Source: Pedobacter foliorum (GTDB lineage: Bacteria; Bacteroidota; Bacteroidia; Sphingobacteriales; Sphingobacteriaceae). Taken from it: a stretch of DNA of 64,000 nt. The stretch is taken from positions 341,107 through 405,106 of the forward strand of contig NZ_JABSNU010000005.1 of the NCBI RefSeq assembly GCF_013266735.1. Direction: 5' to 3'. The notes under the pieces are model-generated. The model did not search any database and was not told where the DNA came from. It was given only the letters and a program-made list of their open reading frames with translations. The position numbers and the translations under genes were made by a program. This document shows positions 19,000 to 28,295 of this stretch, in pieces; the first letter of the stretch is position 1, and each line of letters starts with the position of its first letter.

Positions 19000-19902
19000 T
19001 TATTGTTTTGTCTCAGGTTTATCAAGGAAACTTTCAATCATTGGAATCACATAGTCTGCTTCTTTAGAATCAGATTTTAATGTTGTTATTTCTTCAATAT
19101 ACTCACCATGTACCCCAGGGATTATTGCTACTTTCGAGTTAGCTATCAGTTTATGCATTTCGAGTGCATGCTCTGGCGTTACCACATCTTGGTCGCCATT
19201 TATAAATAGGGTTGGGACTTTAATAGATTTAATCAGTTCATCTGGTATATCCTTAAAATTAACCATCCTTTTAGCATCTCTATCATGCATTATTTGCAGG
19301 CCATTTGAGTCTGGTGTAACTTGTAAATAAGCTTCTTTTAGTTCTTTTGGCATATTAGATAGTTGAGCTTGTTTCATGAAACCCCAAAACTGTGCTGGAA
19401 CGCCACTGCGTTTTAAAAGTGCAGAACCCAAAATGATCTTATCAACTATTTCGGGATGACGAATGGCGATTTGAACAGTGGTTGTTCCGCCGTTACTGAA
19501 ACCAAAAAAGTCTGCTTTGTCAATGTTCAGATTTTTTAGAAGTGTAGCAACGTCATCGGCGTCCTGTTCAAAAGATGAATCCTTTCCTCTATCACTGGTT
19601 CTTCCATGAGCTTGCAGTTCAACGGCTATAATTTTTCTGTGTTTGGCAAGCATTGGAATAACCCTTCCAAATGTAGTTTGTATAGTAGACCCACCTCCAT
19701 GAATCAAAACAAGTGGCTTCCCCTGTCCGTAAATTTCATAATACATTTTAATTCCGTTGACTTCAGAATGGCCATTTTTGGAAGTTAAAGTGTCATTTTT
19801 GGTCGTTTTCATTTGACTATTGTTGTCTTGTGATTGGTTTGTATTATTGCACGATGATAGTATTAGAAATGCTAATACTGAATATACGATTGTCTTTTTC
19901 AT
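19000..19902 (-). CDS. alpha/beta-hydrolase lipoprotein
   Basis: This 300-residue protein has a lipoprotein signal (LAFLILSSC) and an alpha/beta-hydrolase fold. Seen are the oxyanion segment LIHGGG, the nucleophile elbow GFSNGG, a late Asp in NGDQDVVTPEHA and His in GVHGEYIEE. The substrate is unknown; it may be an esterase or lactonase. Its ATG overlaps the stop of the DUF1579-like gene in an ATGA arrangement, so the two are translationally coupled. It converges on the GH36-like gene. Confidence 0.85.
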   Translation of the reverse strand: MKKTIVYSVLAFLILSSCNNTNQSQDNNSQMKTTKNDTLTSKNGHSEVNGIKMYYEIYGQGKPLVLIHGGGSTIQTTFGRVIPMLAKHRKIIAVELQAHGRTSDRGKDSSFEQDADDVATLLKNLNIDKADFFGFSNGGTTTVQIAIRHPEIVDKIILGSALLKRSGVPAQFWGFMKQAQLSNMPKELKEAYLQVTPDSNGLQIMHDRDAKRMVNFKDIPDELIKSIKVPTLFINGDQDVVTPEHALEMHKLIANSKVAIIPGVHGEYIEEITTLKSDSKEADYVIPMIESFLDKPETKQ

Positions 19903-20345
19903 TTTATTTTAGATAATTTGATATTCATTAAATGAGTCCAGGTTTTACTATCTGCAAGTTGTTCCCAAACACCAGAAAACACGTTGCTTTTCTCATTAAA
20001 GCCACCTTTAAACCTTAAGCTGTCACCATTGAAAGTCCAAAGACCATCATTAACTGTTGCGGTCATAAACCCTGAGTTGCCATTGTTGTTATAATGCTGC
20101 ATGGTGTAATGACCATTTAAGTCATCATAACCAATAATTTCATGTGTTTTACTGTTGTCGTTACCGATTGTCACATCTGCGGTATGTAGTAAAAAGAAAC
20201 CATCAACTATCCAGTTGTAATTGTCTGTACCTATTATTTTTATTTCAGGGCGACCATTTGAAGAGGGTATAAGCCCTTCTGTATTCCAACTTCCAATGAA
20301 ATTATTCAATTGGTGGTAGGCCAGCTCATTTTTTTTATGCATCAT
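19899..20345 (-). CDS. DUF1579-like small beta-barrel protein
   Basis: This ~148-residue protein resembles DUF1579/THAP4-like small barrels: an N-terminal LNNFIGSWNTEG motif, repeating strands (YTMQHYNNNG, GLWTFNGDSLRFKG) and a closing VWEQLADSKTW. I chose the tandem ATGs at 20345/20342 because the only extension upstream relies on a GTG and adds an uncharacteristic MVTWCKLN. There is no signal peptide. Its function is unknown. It is coupled by a 4-base overlap to the downstream hydrolase. Confidence 0.75.
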   Translation of the reverse strand: MMHKKNELAYHQLNNFIGSWNTEGLIPSSNGRPEIKIIGTDNYNWIVDGFFLLHTADVTIGNDNSKTHEIIGYDDLNGHYTMQHYNNNGNSGFMTATVNDGLWTFNGDSLRFKGGFNEKSNVFSGVWEQLADSKTWTHLMNIKLSKIK

Positions 20346-20458
20346 ATTTAATTTACACCAAGTTACCACAATCAGTTTTATTTTATACTGGGCAGTACTG
20401 ACAAATTGAAGGGGGTATTACGACATTTCCTCTATAAACATTGTCTTTCATATTGGAT

Positions 20459-20473
20459 GCGATTATAAATCGC
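20459..20473. promoter_or_regulatory. inverted repeat upstream of serine hydrolase gene
   Basis: GCGATT-ATA-AATCGC is a perfect 6+6 inverted repeat with a 3-base centre, 45 bases before the ATG at 20518 in the divergent gap. It could be a regulator site. No matching regulator is nearby. Confidence 0.3.
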
Positions 20474-20517
20474 CATTTTTATGTAAGTTTAAATTACCAA
20501 ATATTTATAAACAGAAT

Positions 20518-22218
20518 ATGAAAACAACGCTCTTCATTATTAAAAAACAAGCGATTATTCTATTTTTATGCACGCTGATACCGACCGCAAAGGTATGGGC
20601 ACAAGCGTTGCCAGACTCCATTACAAAGAAAGTTGACGGCTTATTCGCGAAATGGAATACCCTTAGCAGCCCCGGTTGTGTCATAGGCATTGTGCGCAAT
20701 GATTCGTTGATTTATGCTAAAGGATATGGCCTGGCTAATATTGAATACGGCGTGTCCAATACACCGGAAACTATCTATCATATGGCATCAGTTTCTAAGC
20801 AATTTACGGCTTATGCTATTGTTTTGCTTGCCAAACAAGGGAAGCTTAAACTAGATGATGACATTCATAAATATCTTCCATGGTTTCCTGATCTTAAAGA
20901 AAAAATTACCATTAGGCAGTTGCTTAACCATACTAGTGGGATTAGAGATCAATGGCAACTATTAGCTATATCGGGCACAAGGCTTGATGATGTAATTAAG
21001 CAGGAACAAATTGTTAAAGTGCTGAGCAAGCAACAGGCTCTAAATTTTAAACCGGGAGAAAAATATAGTTATTCTAACAGTGGGTTTACGATGCTCGCTG
21101 AGATTGTAAAATCTGTTACAGGGAAAACGCTTAGACAATTTACAGATTCTGTCATTTTTAAACCTTTAGGTATGATTGATACACACTTTCACGACGATTA
21201 TACTGAAGTTGTAAAAAATCGTTCCTATTCCTATTACCCCAAAGATAGAGGTGGCTTTAGCAATAGTATTTTGTCGTATTCTAATGTGGGAGCAACCAGT
21301 CTCTTTACCAATGTGAATGATATGGCTAAATGGGTTATGAACTTTTACAATCATAAGGTAGGAACTCAGGAAGACATAGAAACGCTAACGCAAAAGGGGA
21401 AGTTTAACAACGGCAAAGAATCTGATTATGCATTAGGAATTGCTAATAATACCTACAGAGGGTGGAAACAGTATTCGCATAACGGAGCCGATGCTGGTTA
21501 CAGGACATCGGTTATTGCTTTTCCAGATTTAAAAATGGGTTTTATCGTTTTTAGTAATGTTGGCGATTTTAACATGGGTAAGATGTACGAAATGGCTAAC
21601 TTATTTATTAAAGATACTTCCAAAAAAGCAATTGATCCTGTTGTTTCGGCTATTGATAGCAGTAAAGCCATTTTAAAAGACCTTACCAATGCAAAGAAGT
21701 TCTCTGGTGATTATATTTCTGATGACGGAACACAGTTTACTTTTAAATTATTCAATGAAAAATTGTATTGGGAAAGGTATGGCCGCTCAGACCTCTTATT
21801 AAAAGACGAAAAGGGGACTTTCATGCAAGCTTCCTCACCTGATGTTAAATTTCTGTTCAGCACAACAAACAAGGGCGATGTCCTTGTTAAACAATGGTGG
21901 TCGGATGGGGAACGTTCTTTGTTTAAATACGTAGCAGTCAGTAATCAAACAGATAAGGGATTGAAGGGGTATACAGGTACATATTATTGCCCGGAATTGG
22001 ATTGTAAGTATGGGATAGTTTTAAAAGGTAAAGACTTAATATTAACCAATAACAAATACGAGGATACCAAGTTAAAGCTTACTGGAAAGGATCACATCAA
22101 TACCGATTATTGGTGGATGGGACACCTGAAGATATTACGCGGTAATAAAAATCAAATCATAGGTTTTGAAGTTAATGACGGAAGGGTTATGCATTTGAGG
22201 TTCAATAAAATTCAGTAA
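20518..22218 (+). CDS. beta-lactamase-fold serine hydrolase
   Basis: This 566-residue exported protein (signal ending VWAQ) belongs to the class C beta-lactamase / penicillin-binding-protein-like serine hydrolases. The SxxK motif is ASVSKQ, the second motif is YSNSG (YxN) and the third is HNGAD (HxG). The catalytic domain covers about residues 30-370. The remaining ~190 residues are beta-rich (FSGDYISDDGTQFTFKL, GYTGTYYCPELDCKYGI) and look like two related lipocalin-like repeats, seen in many Bacteroidota members. Likely a peptidase or esterase rather than a resistance enzyme. The GH99-like gene follows 14 bases later. Confidence 0.85.
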   Translation: MKTTLFIIKKQAIILFLCTLIPTAKVWAQALPDSITKKVDGLFAKWNTLSSPGCVIGIVRNDSLIYAKGYGLANIEYGVSNTPETIYHMASVSKQFTAYAIVLLAKQGKLKLDDDIHKYLPWFPDLKEKITIRQLLNHTSGIRDQWQLLAISGTRLDDVIKQEQIVKVLSKQQALNFKPGEKYSYSNSGFTMLAEIVKSVTGKTLRQFTDSVIFKPLGMIDTHFHDDYTEVVKNRSYSYYPKDRGGFSNSILSYSNVGATSLFTNVNDMAKWVMNFYNHKVGTQEDIETLTQKGKFNNGKESDYALGIANNTYRGWKQYSHNGADAGYRTSVIAFPDLKMGFIVFSNVGDFNMGKMYEMANLFIKDTSKKAIDPVVSAIDSSKAILKDLTNAKKFSGDYISDDGTQFTFKLFNEKLYWERYGRSDLLLKDEKGTFMQASSPDVKFLFSTTNKGDVLVKQWWSDGERSLFKYVAVSNQTDKGLKGYTGTYYCPELDCKYGIVLKGKDLILTNNKYEDTKLKLTGKDHINTDYWWMGHLKILRGNKNQIIGFEVNDGRVMHLRFNKIQ

Positions 22219-22232
22219 TTTAAGGTGAGTGT

Positions 22233-23342
22233 ATGAAAGGTTTATCTATTATAAAAACGAGTTTATTAATCACCTGTTTGGTGTTTTTTTACACAACCAA
22301 TAAGGCAAGCGTAGGGAAGCCTGACAATAAAGTTTTTTGTTTCTACTATAATTGGTATGGGAATGAAAAATTGGATGGTAAAGAGGTGCATTGGGCTCAT
22401 CCTGTTATGAAACAATCTGCTAATGATAAGGACCTGGGGAGTATTCCGGGAAAGAACAATTTGGCGAGTAACTTTTTCCCTCAATTAAAAAACTACAGTA
22501 GTAACGACCCTCAGGTTGTAGCAAAGCACATGAAAATGATGGCAGATGCCCGCATTGGAGTGGTTGTACTTACTTGGTGGAGGAATATGGATTTGGGTTT
22601 AAAGTCGATTCCATTAATCCTGGATGAAGCCAATAAGAAAGGCCTTAAAGTGAGCTTTCATTTAGAACCTTATGGAGGTAGAAGTGCAAAATCTGTTCGG
22701 GATGACATTCAAGAAATCTTAAAACTTTATGGCAAGCATCCGGCTTTTTATAGAAATAACGGTAAACCATGGTTTTTTATTTATGATTCCTATTTAACCG
22801 GTTTTGAGGAGTGGACCTCTTTATTAAAGCCAGATGGGAAGATATCAATAAGAAATACGCCATTGGATGTAGTTATGATTGGTTTATGGGTTAAGAAAGG
22901 AGAAGAAGAGTTTTTTGAAAAATCAGGCTTCGATGGTTTTTATACTTATTTCGGTGCTACAAATTTTACTTATGGTTCATCTCCTGGCAATTGGAGTTAT
23001 ATGCAGAATTGGGCAACAAAACACGACAAGATATTTATCCCTTGTGTGGGGCCTGGTTATATTGATACCCGAGTTCGCCCATGGAATGCAGTAACAATTC
23101 GTGACCGAGATAATGGTAAGTATTATGATAATATGTTTGGGGATGCTATACGCAGCAAGGCGAGTTATGTAGGCATTACATCTTTTAATGAATGGCATGA
23201 GGGCACTCAGATTGAACCTGCAATACCTTTTAAGGATCCCGGATTTAATTATTTAGATTATTCTCCTCTGGCTCCTGATTATTATTTGAAACGTACGGCT
23301 TATTGGATTGAGCAATTAGCTAAATCCAGAAAAGCTAAGTAG
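22233..23342 (+). CDS. GH99-like endo-alpha-mannosidase-family protein
   Basis: This 369-residue secreted TIM-barrel protein has family features VFCFYYNWYGN, VVVLTWWRN and FHLEPYGGRS. The signature SFNEWHEGTQIEPA holds the Glu-x-x-Glu pair that forms the GH99 active site. Characterised GH99 enzymes cut mannose chains internally, on N-glycan precursors or yeast mannan, through an epoxide-type mechanism. The N-terminus is a signal sequence without an obvious lipobox. It ends 35 bases before a long hairpin repeat that may act as its terminator. A mannoside substrate is inferred from the family. Confidence 0.85.
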   Translation: MKGLSIIKTSLLITCLVFFYTTNKASVGKPDNKVFCFYYNWYGNEKLDGKEVHWAHPVMKQSANDKDLGSIPGKNNLASNFFPQLKNYSSNDPQVVAKHMKMMADARIGVVVLTWWRNMDLGLKSIPLILDEANKKGLKVSFHLEPYGGRSAKSVRDDIQEILKLYGKHPAFYRNNGKPWFFIYDSYLTGFEEWTSLLKPDGKISIRNTPLDVVMIGLWVKKGEEEFFEKSGFDGFYTYFGATNFTYGSSPGNWSYMQNWATKHDKIFIPCVGPGYIDTRVRPWNAVTIRDRDNGKYYDNMFGDAIRSKASYVGITSFNEWHEGTQIEPAIPFKDPGFNYLDYSPLAPDYYLKRTAYWIEQLAKSRKAK

Positions 23343-23376
23343 TAGAGATAGGAGTACTATTTATGGGAGATAAAAG

Positions 23377-23608
23377 AGGTGTTCAAAAGGGATCCGATCG
23401 TCATGCTGAGAGCCTAGCATTGGAAAGAATACAAAAAAGTGGTAATGACAATTGTTTAAGCGATAGTCATGCTGAATTTATTTCAGCATCTCTCAAGAGA
23501 AAGAAAACCTTACTAGTGTGAGATGCTGAAATAAATTCAGCATGACGAATGTTCTATGTCATTCGGGAATAAATTCAGCATGACGATCGGATCCCTTTTG
23601 GATACCCT
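23377..23608. repeat. dispersed double-hairpin repeat, copy 1 (long form)
   Basis: A ~230-base inverted-repeat element lies between two converging gene ends. Outer arms (about 23377-23410 and 23574-23608) contain GGTGTTCAAAAGGG and its near complement plus GATCCGATCGTCAT. Inside are two perfect hairpins: 23469-23489 (stem ATGCTGAA, loop TTTAT) and 23523-23543 (same stem, loop ATAAA), inverse of each other. A decayed half copy lies near 23560-23580. The left interior (CTAGCATTGGAAAGAATAC) is shared with copy 5. Its position after a gene end fits a transcription terminator, and the arms fit a small mobile repeat. Confidence 0.85.
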
Positions 23609-23610
23609 GT

Positions 23611-23955
23611 TTACTTAACTATTAATTCCGCTCCGGTTAAGCAGTAGAAAAGATTCTGCAATTGATGAACATACTCTAACTTGTAATCTAGCATTGCTAT
23701 TTCACCATCCATAGGTTGCAGATCATCATTTAATACAAATTGGTGTCCATTTTTCTTTTCCAGAACATAAGTGGTTTCAAAACCTTCTTCATATTCAAAC
23801 TCAAATTTCTCAAAGCCAAATTTTACCAACCATTCTTCCGATAAACGTATTGGCTCCATTAAACCTGCCGAATCAATATCCGATCCATAAGGTATTTGCT
23901 CCGGATGCCCGTGGTCTAATGTATAATTGCCTATTCGTAATTCGCTTGAGTCCAT
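23611..23955 (-). CDS. hypothetical protein of a Bacteroidota-wide small family
   Basis: This 114-residue acidic cytoplasmic protein has motifs ELRIGNYTLDHG, EPIRLSEEWLVKFGF and YVHQLQNLFYCLTGAEL. This RIGN...PI.LTEEWL.KFGF...HQLQNL.F.LTG layout recurs in unassigned Bacteroidota proteins, sometimes near mobile elements. Its function is unknown. A TAnnTTTG-type promoter element lies just upstream, so it is probably transcribed separately from the efflux operon behind it. Confidence 0.75.
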   Translation of the reverse strand: MDSSELRIGNYTLDHGHPEQIPYGSDIDSAGLMEPIRLSEEWLVKFGFEKFEFEYEEGFETTYVLEKKNGHQFVLNDDLQPMDGEIAMLDYKLEYVHQLQNLFYCLTGAELIVK

Positions 23956-23972
23956 AATAAATTCTTAAAGCG

Positions 23973-23980
23973 CAAAAATA
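23973..23980 (-). promoter_or_regulatory. Bacteroidota -7 promoter element
   Basis: TATTTTTG on the minus strand matches TAnnTTTG and lies 18 bases from the ATG of the 114-aa gene. No clear -33 TTTG is visible about 20 bases further up. Confidence 0.4.
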
Positions 23981-23990
23981 GGATAATATC

Positions 23991-25091
23991 TTATTTAATA
24001 ACTATTGTCGATCCTTCTGTTAATTCTTCGCTGGCTATTTTTACAATCTGATCTTCCGGTTCTAACTCTCCAAAAACTTCCTGAACTTCACCTTTTCTGA
24101 TACCAACCGACACAGGTATTCTTGAAACAACATTGTTTACTACCTTAATAACAAAAGTTCCTGATTGTGCAGTTGCGATGCTGCTAACCGGCAACCAGAT
24201 GGTAGGGGCAGACCTGCGCATATTTAGTTTTACCTGTGCATACTCGCCACCGCCAAGTTCCCCGGAACTGTTGTTAACGTCAAACTCTGCTGTTATTGAT
24301 CTAGATTGTTGGTCTAATACTCCACTTTTCCGAGATAACTTTGATTGAAATACCTTGCCAGGATGATTTGCAACCGTAAAAGAAACCTTTGTTTCTTTAC
24401 CTATCGAGTGTCCGTGTTTCTCAGGAATGGCAACAGTTAACCTTAAATTTTTGGTTTGCGCTATAGAGAACAGAGCCGTTTGTGAGCCTTCGCCTACTAA
24501 AGCTCCAACTGAAACCTTTTTGTCTGTAATAACGCCATCAAAGGGGGCAGTAATTCTTAAATATTGTTGTAATTGAGCAGAAACACCTGTTTTTGCTTTT
24601 ACAGAAGCATACGCAGCACTATCGCTGCGGAACTTGCTTCTTGCCCTATCTAATTCAATTTCGGCTACCGCACCAGATTTAGCAGATGCTTTTTTAAGTC
24701 TATCATAGGATTGGCGACTATACAAATAATCTTCATAGAATTTGTTCTCATCCGATTTTGCCGCAAGGTATTGCTGAGTGATTTCCGGCGCTTCCAGTAT
24801 TGCCAGCAATTGGCCCTTACTAACCTTGTTTCCTCTATCAACCATAATGCTTTTAACAAAACCCTTTACTTTTGGATATAAAACAACTTCCTCAAAAGCT
24901 TTAAGTTCTCCCGGGAGCTCCAATGAGTATTCCGGTTGATCTAAAACCGGATTAATTACCTCTACAGACACCGTTTTCTTAGGTTTTGGTTGGTCTGTTT
25001 TAGGTTTTTCACCTCCACATGCAGCTATTAATAATAAAATGGGAAGTAGGTAAGAGAGTTTAGTGTATTGTTTATTAATGATTTGTTTCAT
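23991..25091 (-). CDS. RND efflux periplasmic adaptor lipoprotein
   Basis: This 366-residue membrane-fusion protein links the RND pump to the outer-membrane channel. It has a lipoprotein signal with LLIAAC (Cys25), a barrel/lipoyl half (YPKVKGFVKSIMVDRGNKVSKGQLLAIL), a coiled-coil hairpin around residues 105-165, the second lipoyl half (ITAPFDGVITDKKVSVGALVG) and beta-barrel domains. It is last in the order channel, pump, adaptor, with its start 8 bases after the pump stop. The drug or metal substrate cannot be told. Confidence 0.93.
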   Translation of the reverse strand: MKQIINKQYTKLSYLLPILLLIAACGGEKPKTDQPKPKKTVSVEVINPVLDQPEYSLELPGELKAFEEVVLYPKVKGFVKSIMVDRGNKVSKGQLLAILEAPEITQQYLAAKSDENKFYEDYLYSRQSYDRLKKASAKSGAVAEIELDRARSKFRSDSAAYASVKAKTGVSAQLQQYLRITAPFDGVITDKKVSVGALVGEGSQTALFSIAQTKNLRLTVAIPEKHGHSIGKETKVSFTVANHPGKVFQSKLSRKSGVLDQQSRSITAEFDVNNSSGELGGGEYAQVKLNMRRSAPTIWLPVSSIATAQSGTFVIKVVNNVVSRIPVSVGIRKGEVQEVFGELEPEDQIVKIASEELTEGSTIVIK

Positions 25092-25098
25092 GATTCAA

Positions 25099-28000
25099 TT
25101 ATTGAGCAGTAGTTGGGATTAAGATATTTTTTAGATTAGCATTTTCAGGATCATCCGGATCTAGTGAGAGACTATTCCTGCTTTTGTTTTTCATAACCAG
25201 GGTATACAGATGTGGCAATACCAATAGCGCAGTTAAAGTTGATAATATTAGCCCGCCAATTACCGCCTGACCAAGTGGAGCAACCTGCTCACCACCTTCG
25301 CCCATGCCTAACGACATTGGGATCATTCCGGCAATCATGGCAAGCGTAGTCATGATGATTGGCCTAAGTCTGGATGATGCCGCAAGGAATGCTGCCTGTT
25401 TGGAGGCAAGACCATGCTTTAAACGATTTACTTCAGCCTGGTTAATCATCAGTACAGCGTTTGAAACCGAAACACCAACCGACATGATAATCCCCATGTA
25501 TGACTGTAAGTTTAGCGTGCTCCCACAAATAATGAGCATAATTAAACTGCCGCCTATTACGGCCGGAACTACTGATAAGATCAACCCTGATACCGCGAAG
25601 GATTGGTAATAAGCAGTCAACATTAAAAATATAACCACTATAGCTACCAATAACCCTGTCTGAAGTCCGGAAAGCGTATCATCAAGCAATTGCATTAAGC
25701 CTTCGCTAGAAACAATAATACCTCTTGGAGGCTCGCCAACGGCTTTAATGGCCTCTTTTACAGCTTTTGATGCCGTGCCAAGGTCAGACTGATGAGTGTT
25801 TGCAAGCACACTTACGTACCTGTTTGGCCCCTGCCTGTTAACCTGGGCAGGAAGTTTAACCATCGATAAGGTTGCTACATCTTCCAGAACCGGCCCCGAG
25901 GAACCAGATTTTAGTGGTAATGATCTCAATTTATCTAGCGATTGCATATCAGCTTCAGGTATTTGAACCTGTACCTGAAACACCAATCCCGATTTCGGAT
26001 CTACCCATAAATTTTTATTGGTAAAGCGTGTAGAGGAAGTTGCAATAGTAAGCGTGCGGGCAACATCTTCCATTGTTAAACCAAACTGAGCTGCAAGTTC
26101 ACGGTTTACATTGATCTGAACACTTGGTGAATTAACAGGCTCCGCTATCCTGATATCTCTTAATGAAGGTATTTTTAACAGCTCAGCCTCAATTTTTTTA
26201 GCAAACTTTTCTGCGCCTTTCAACTGCGGTGCAGCTACCTTAATTTGAATGGGTGTCATAGCTCCCTGACTCATGATCTTTTCTACCAATTCTATGGGTT
26301 CAAAGCTGATCTTAAGTTCAGGCATGTTCAATTGTATTTCCTTACGGATAGATTCCTTTAACGATGCAATTGATCCGGTAAAAACATGCTGATCTATAGA
26401 AACCTGCAATACAGATTCGTGCGAGCCACTGGTAAACAAAAAGATAGGATTAATGGCTGATGAAGACGGTTGTAATCCGACAAAAGCAGAGCTGATCTTT
26501 ATGGCGTTTTCCGGCAATTGTTCCTGAATGATACTGGTAACTTTTTTCAGGTAGGCTTCTGATTTTTCTAAGCGACTACCTTCGGGTGCCATAATCCTTA
26601 ATTGGATATCGCCACTATTACTTGCCGGAAGTATATCCGCTCCAATAATTAGTGATCCTGTTGTGATCAGCACTAAAACTATCAGCGTATAGATTCCCAA
26701 TACACCTGCAATTCTGTTTTGTCCATATTTGGTAATGGAAAGGTAGCGCTGTTTAAACTTCTCAAATCTGGTCAGTTTTTTTACTTCATTATTAGGCTTA
26801 TGATGAACCAGTAGTTCAGGTTTCATCAACCAGTTGGCCAAAATAGGTACAAAGGTTTGTGAAGCTATAAAAGAAGCAATCATGGCAAAAGCAACCGCCA
26901 TAGATAGTGGCATAAACATATCCTTAGGTATGCCAGTCATCATAAATGAAGGTATTAGCACCGCCAGGATACAAAACAGGATCAATATTTTAGGGATAGA
27001 GATTTCCAATAGTGCATCCAGAATTGCCCGTTGCTTGGGCTTTTCCATTTCAAAATGCTGGTGAATGTTTTCTATAGTTACCGTGGCTTCGTCTACGAGT
27101 ATACCTATGGCCAGTGCCAGGCCGCTTAGCGTCATCACATTAATGGTTTGGCCAAACATATACAGCATAATTACCGCCGAAAGAATGGCAATAGGTATAG
27201 TTAGTACAACAATTAGCGCGCCTCGTGAATCACCTAGAAACAGGAAAACCATAATCCCGGTAAGCACTGCACCAAGTACACCTTCGTGGATCAGATTTTC
27301 CAATGAGCGCTCTATATATGCTGACTGATCAAATACATATTTGAGGTCCACATCTTCGGGCATAGCAGCTTTTAACTTGGGAATAGCGGCCTTTAGGTTT
27401 TCTACAACTTTTAAAGTAGAGGCATCTGCTTTTTTGATAACAGGCAGATAAACCGATCTTTTTCCGTTAATGATGGCATAGCCGGCAGTTACATCAGCAG
27501 CGTCTTCTACCGAGGCTATGTCCTTTACAAAAATGGTGTTGCCTGCTGTAAGCTTTATCGGAATATTCAGAAATTCCTCAGGATCTTTAGCAATTGAGTT
27601 TAAAGGGCTCATCAGGTTTTGATCTCCAATTCGGATATTTCCGGCAGGAGAAGGGAAGTTGTTTTTAGCAATTGCCATGGTTACTTCCTGGGCCGACAAT
27701 CCATAAGATTGCATCAATTCTGGGTTTACTTTTACTACCATGGTACGTGCATTCCCGCCAAATGGGGCAGGCGCTGTTACTCCGGGGATGGTCACAAACA
27801 TAGGCCTGATCTTAGTCAGTGCGAGTGTTTGAAGCTCAGTAATCGAACGTTTTGAACTTTCAAATACCAACTGACCAATGGGCATTGAGCTGCCATCAAA
27901 CCTTACTACCTGAGGCGGAACTGCCCCCGGAGGTAGAAAACCCATCGCTCTGGAAACCTGTGCAGAGAGCTCTCCTGAGGCTTGAGCCATATCAGTTCCC

Positions 28001-28290
28001 GGATAAAAAGTGAGCTTCATTAGGGTGAAACCTTGGACACTTTTAAAGTCAATGTCTTTTACTCCGCTAACAAAAATCAATACTTTTTGGAATTCATTGG
28101 CCATAAAACCATCCATGTAAGCAGGGGTAAGTCCACCATAGGGCATGGCTATATAAATTACCGGAAGTTCAACCTTAGGGAAAATATCTACATTGATATT
28201 TCGTATAGCTGTGAAAGAGAAATAGGCGATAGCAATTATAGCTACCATTATTGTGAGTGGTTTTTTTAGGGCAAACCTTATCATGTTCAT
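25099..28290 (-). CDS. RND-family efflux permease (HAE-1/AcrB type)
   Basis: This 1063-residue inner-membrane proton-driven pump has the usual 12 membrane spans, two large periplasmic loops and an internal duplication. The proton-relay region in TM4 reads GILVDEATVTIEN (Asp400). The N-terminus MIRFALKKPLTIMVAIIAIAYF and the second-half TM segments (LLVAIVVIFLMLTAYYQSF, GVSVSNAVLMINQAEVNR) are typical. The length is normal. It lies 6 bases after the TolC-like gene. Substrate unknown; the lack of metal-type motifs makes organic compounds more likely than metal ions. Confidence 0.93.
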   Translation of the reverse strand: MNMIRFALKKPLTIMVAIIAIAYFSFTAIRNINVDIFPKVELPVIYIAMPYGGLTPAYMDGFMANEFQKVLIFVSGVKDIDFKSVQGFTLMKLTFYPGTDMAQASGELSAQVSRAMGFLPPGAVPPQVVRFDGSSMPIGQLVFESSKRSITELQTLALTKIRPMFVTIPGVTAPAPFGGNARTMVVKVNPELMQSYGLSAQEVTMAIAKNNFPSPAGNIRIGDQNLMSPLNSIAKDPEEFLNIPIKLTAGNTIFVKDIASVEDAADVTAGYAIINGKRSVYLPVIKKADASTLKVVENLKAAIPKLKAAMPEDVDLKYVFDQSAYIERSLENLIHEGVLGAVLTGIMVFLFLGDSRGALIVVLTIPIAILSAVIMLYMFGQTINVMTLSGLALAIGILVDEATVTIENIHQHFEMEKPKQRAILDALLEISIPKILILFCILAVLIPSFMMTGIPKDMFMPLSMAVAFAMIASFIASQTFVPILANWLMKPELLVHHKPNNEVKKLTRFEKFKQRYLSITKYGQNRIAGVLGIYTLIVLVLITTGSLIIGADILPASNSGDIQLRIMAPEGSRLEKSEAYLKKVTSIIQEQLPENAIKISSAFVGLQPSSSAINPIFLFTSGSHESVLQVSIDQHVFTGSIASLKESIRKEIQLNMPELKISFEPIELVEKIMSQGAMTPIQIKVAAPQLKGAEKFAKKIEAELLKIPSLRDIRIAEPVNSPSVQINVNRELAAQFGLTMEDVARTLTIATSSTRFTNKNLWVDPKSGLVFQVQVQIPEADMQSLDKLRSLPLKSGSSGPVLEDVATLSMVKLPAQVNRQGPNRYVSVLANTHQSDLGTASKAVKEAIKAVGEPPRGIIVSSEGLMQLLDDTLSGLQTGLLVAIVVIFLMLTAYYQSFAVSGLILSVVPAVIGGSLIMLIICGSTLNLQSYMGIIMSVGVSVSNAVLMINQAEVNRLKHGLASKQAAFLAASSRLRPIIMTTLAMIAGMIPMSLGMGEGGEQVAPLGQAVIGGLILSTLTALLVLPHLYTLVMKNKSRNSLSLDPDDPENANLKNILIPTTAQ

Positions 28291-28295
28291 AGTGC

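Noticed and set aside
20518..22218. Antibiotic-resistance beta-lactamase
   Set aside because: The serine hydrolase motifs are of the broad class C-like/esterase group, and the long beta-rich tail and context do not suggest resistance.
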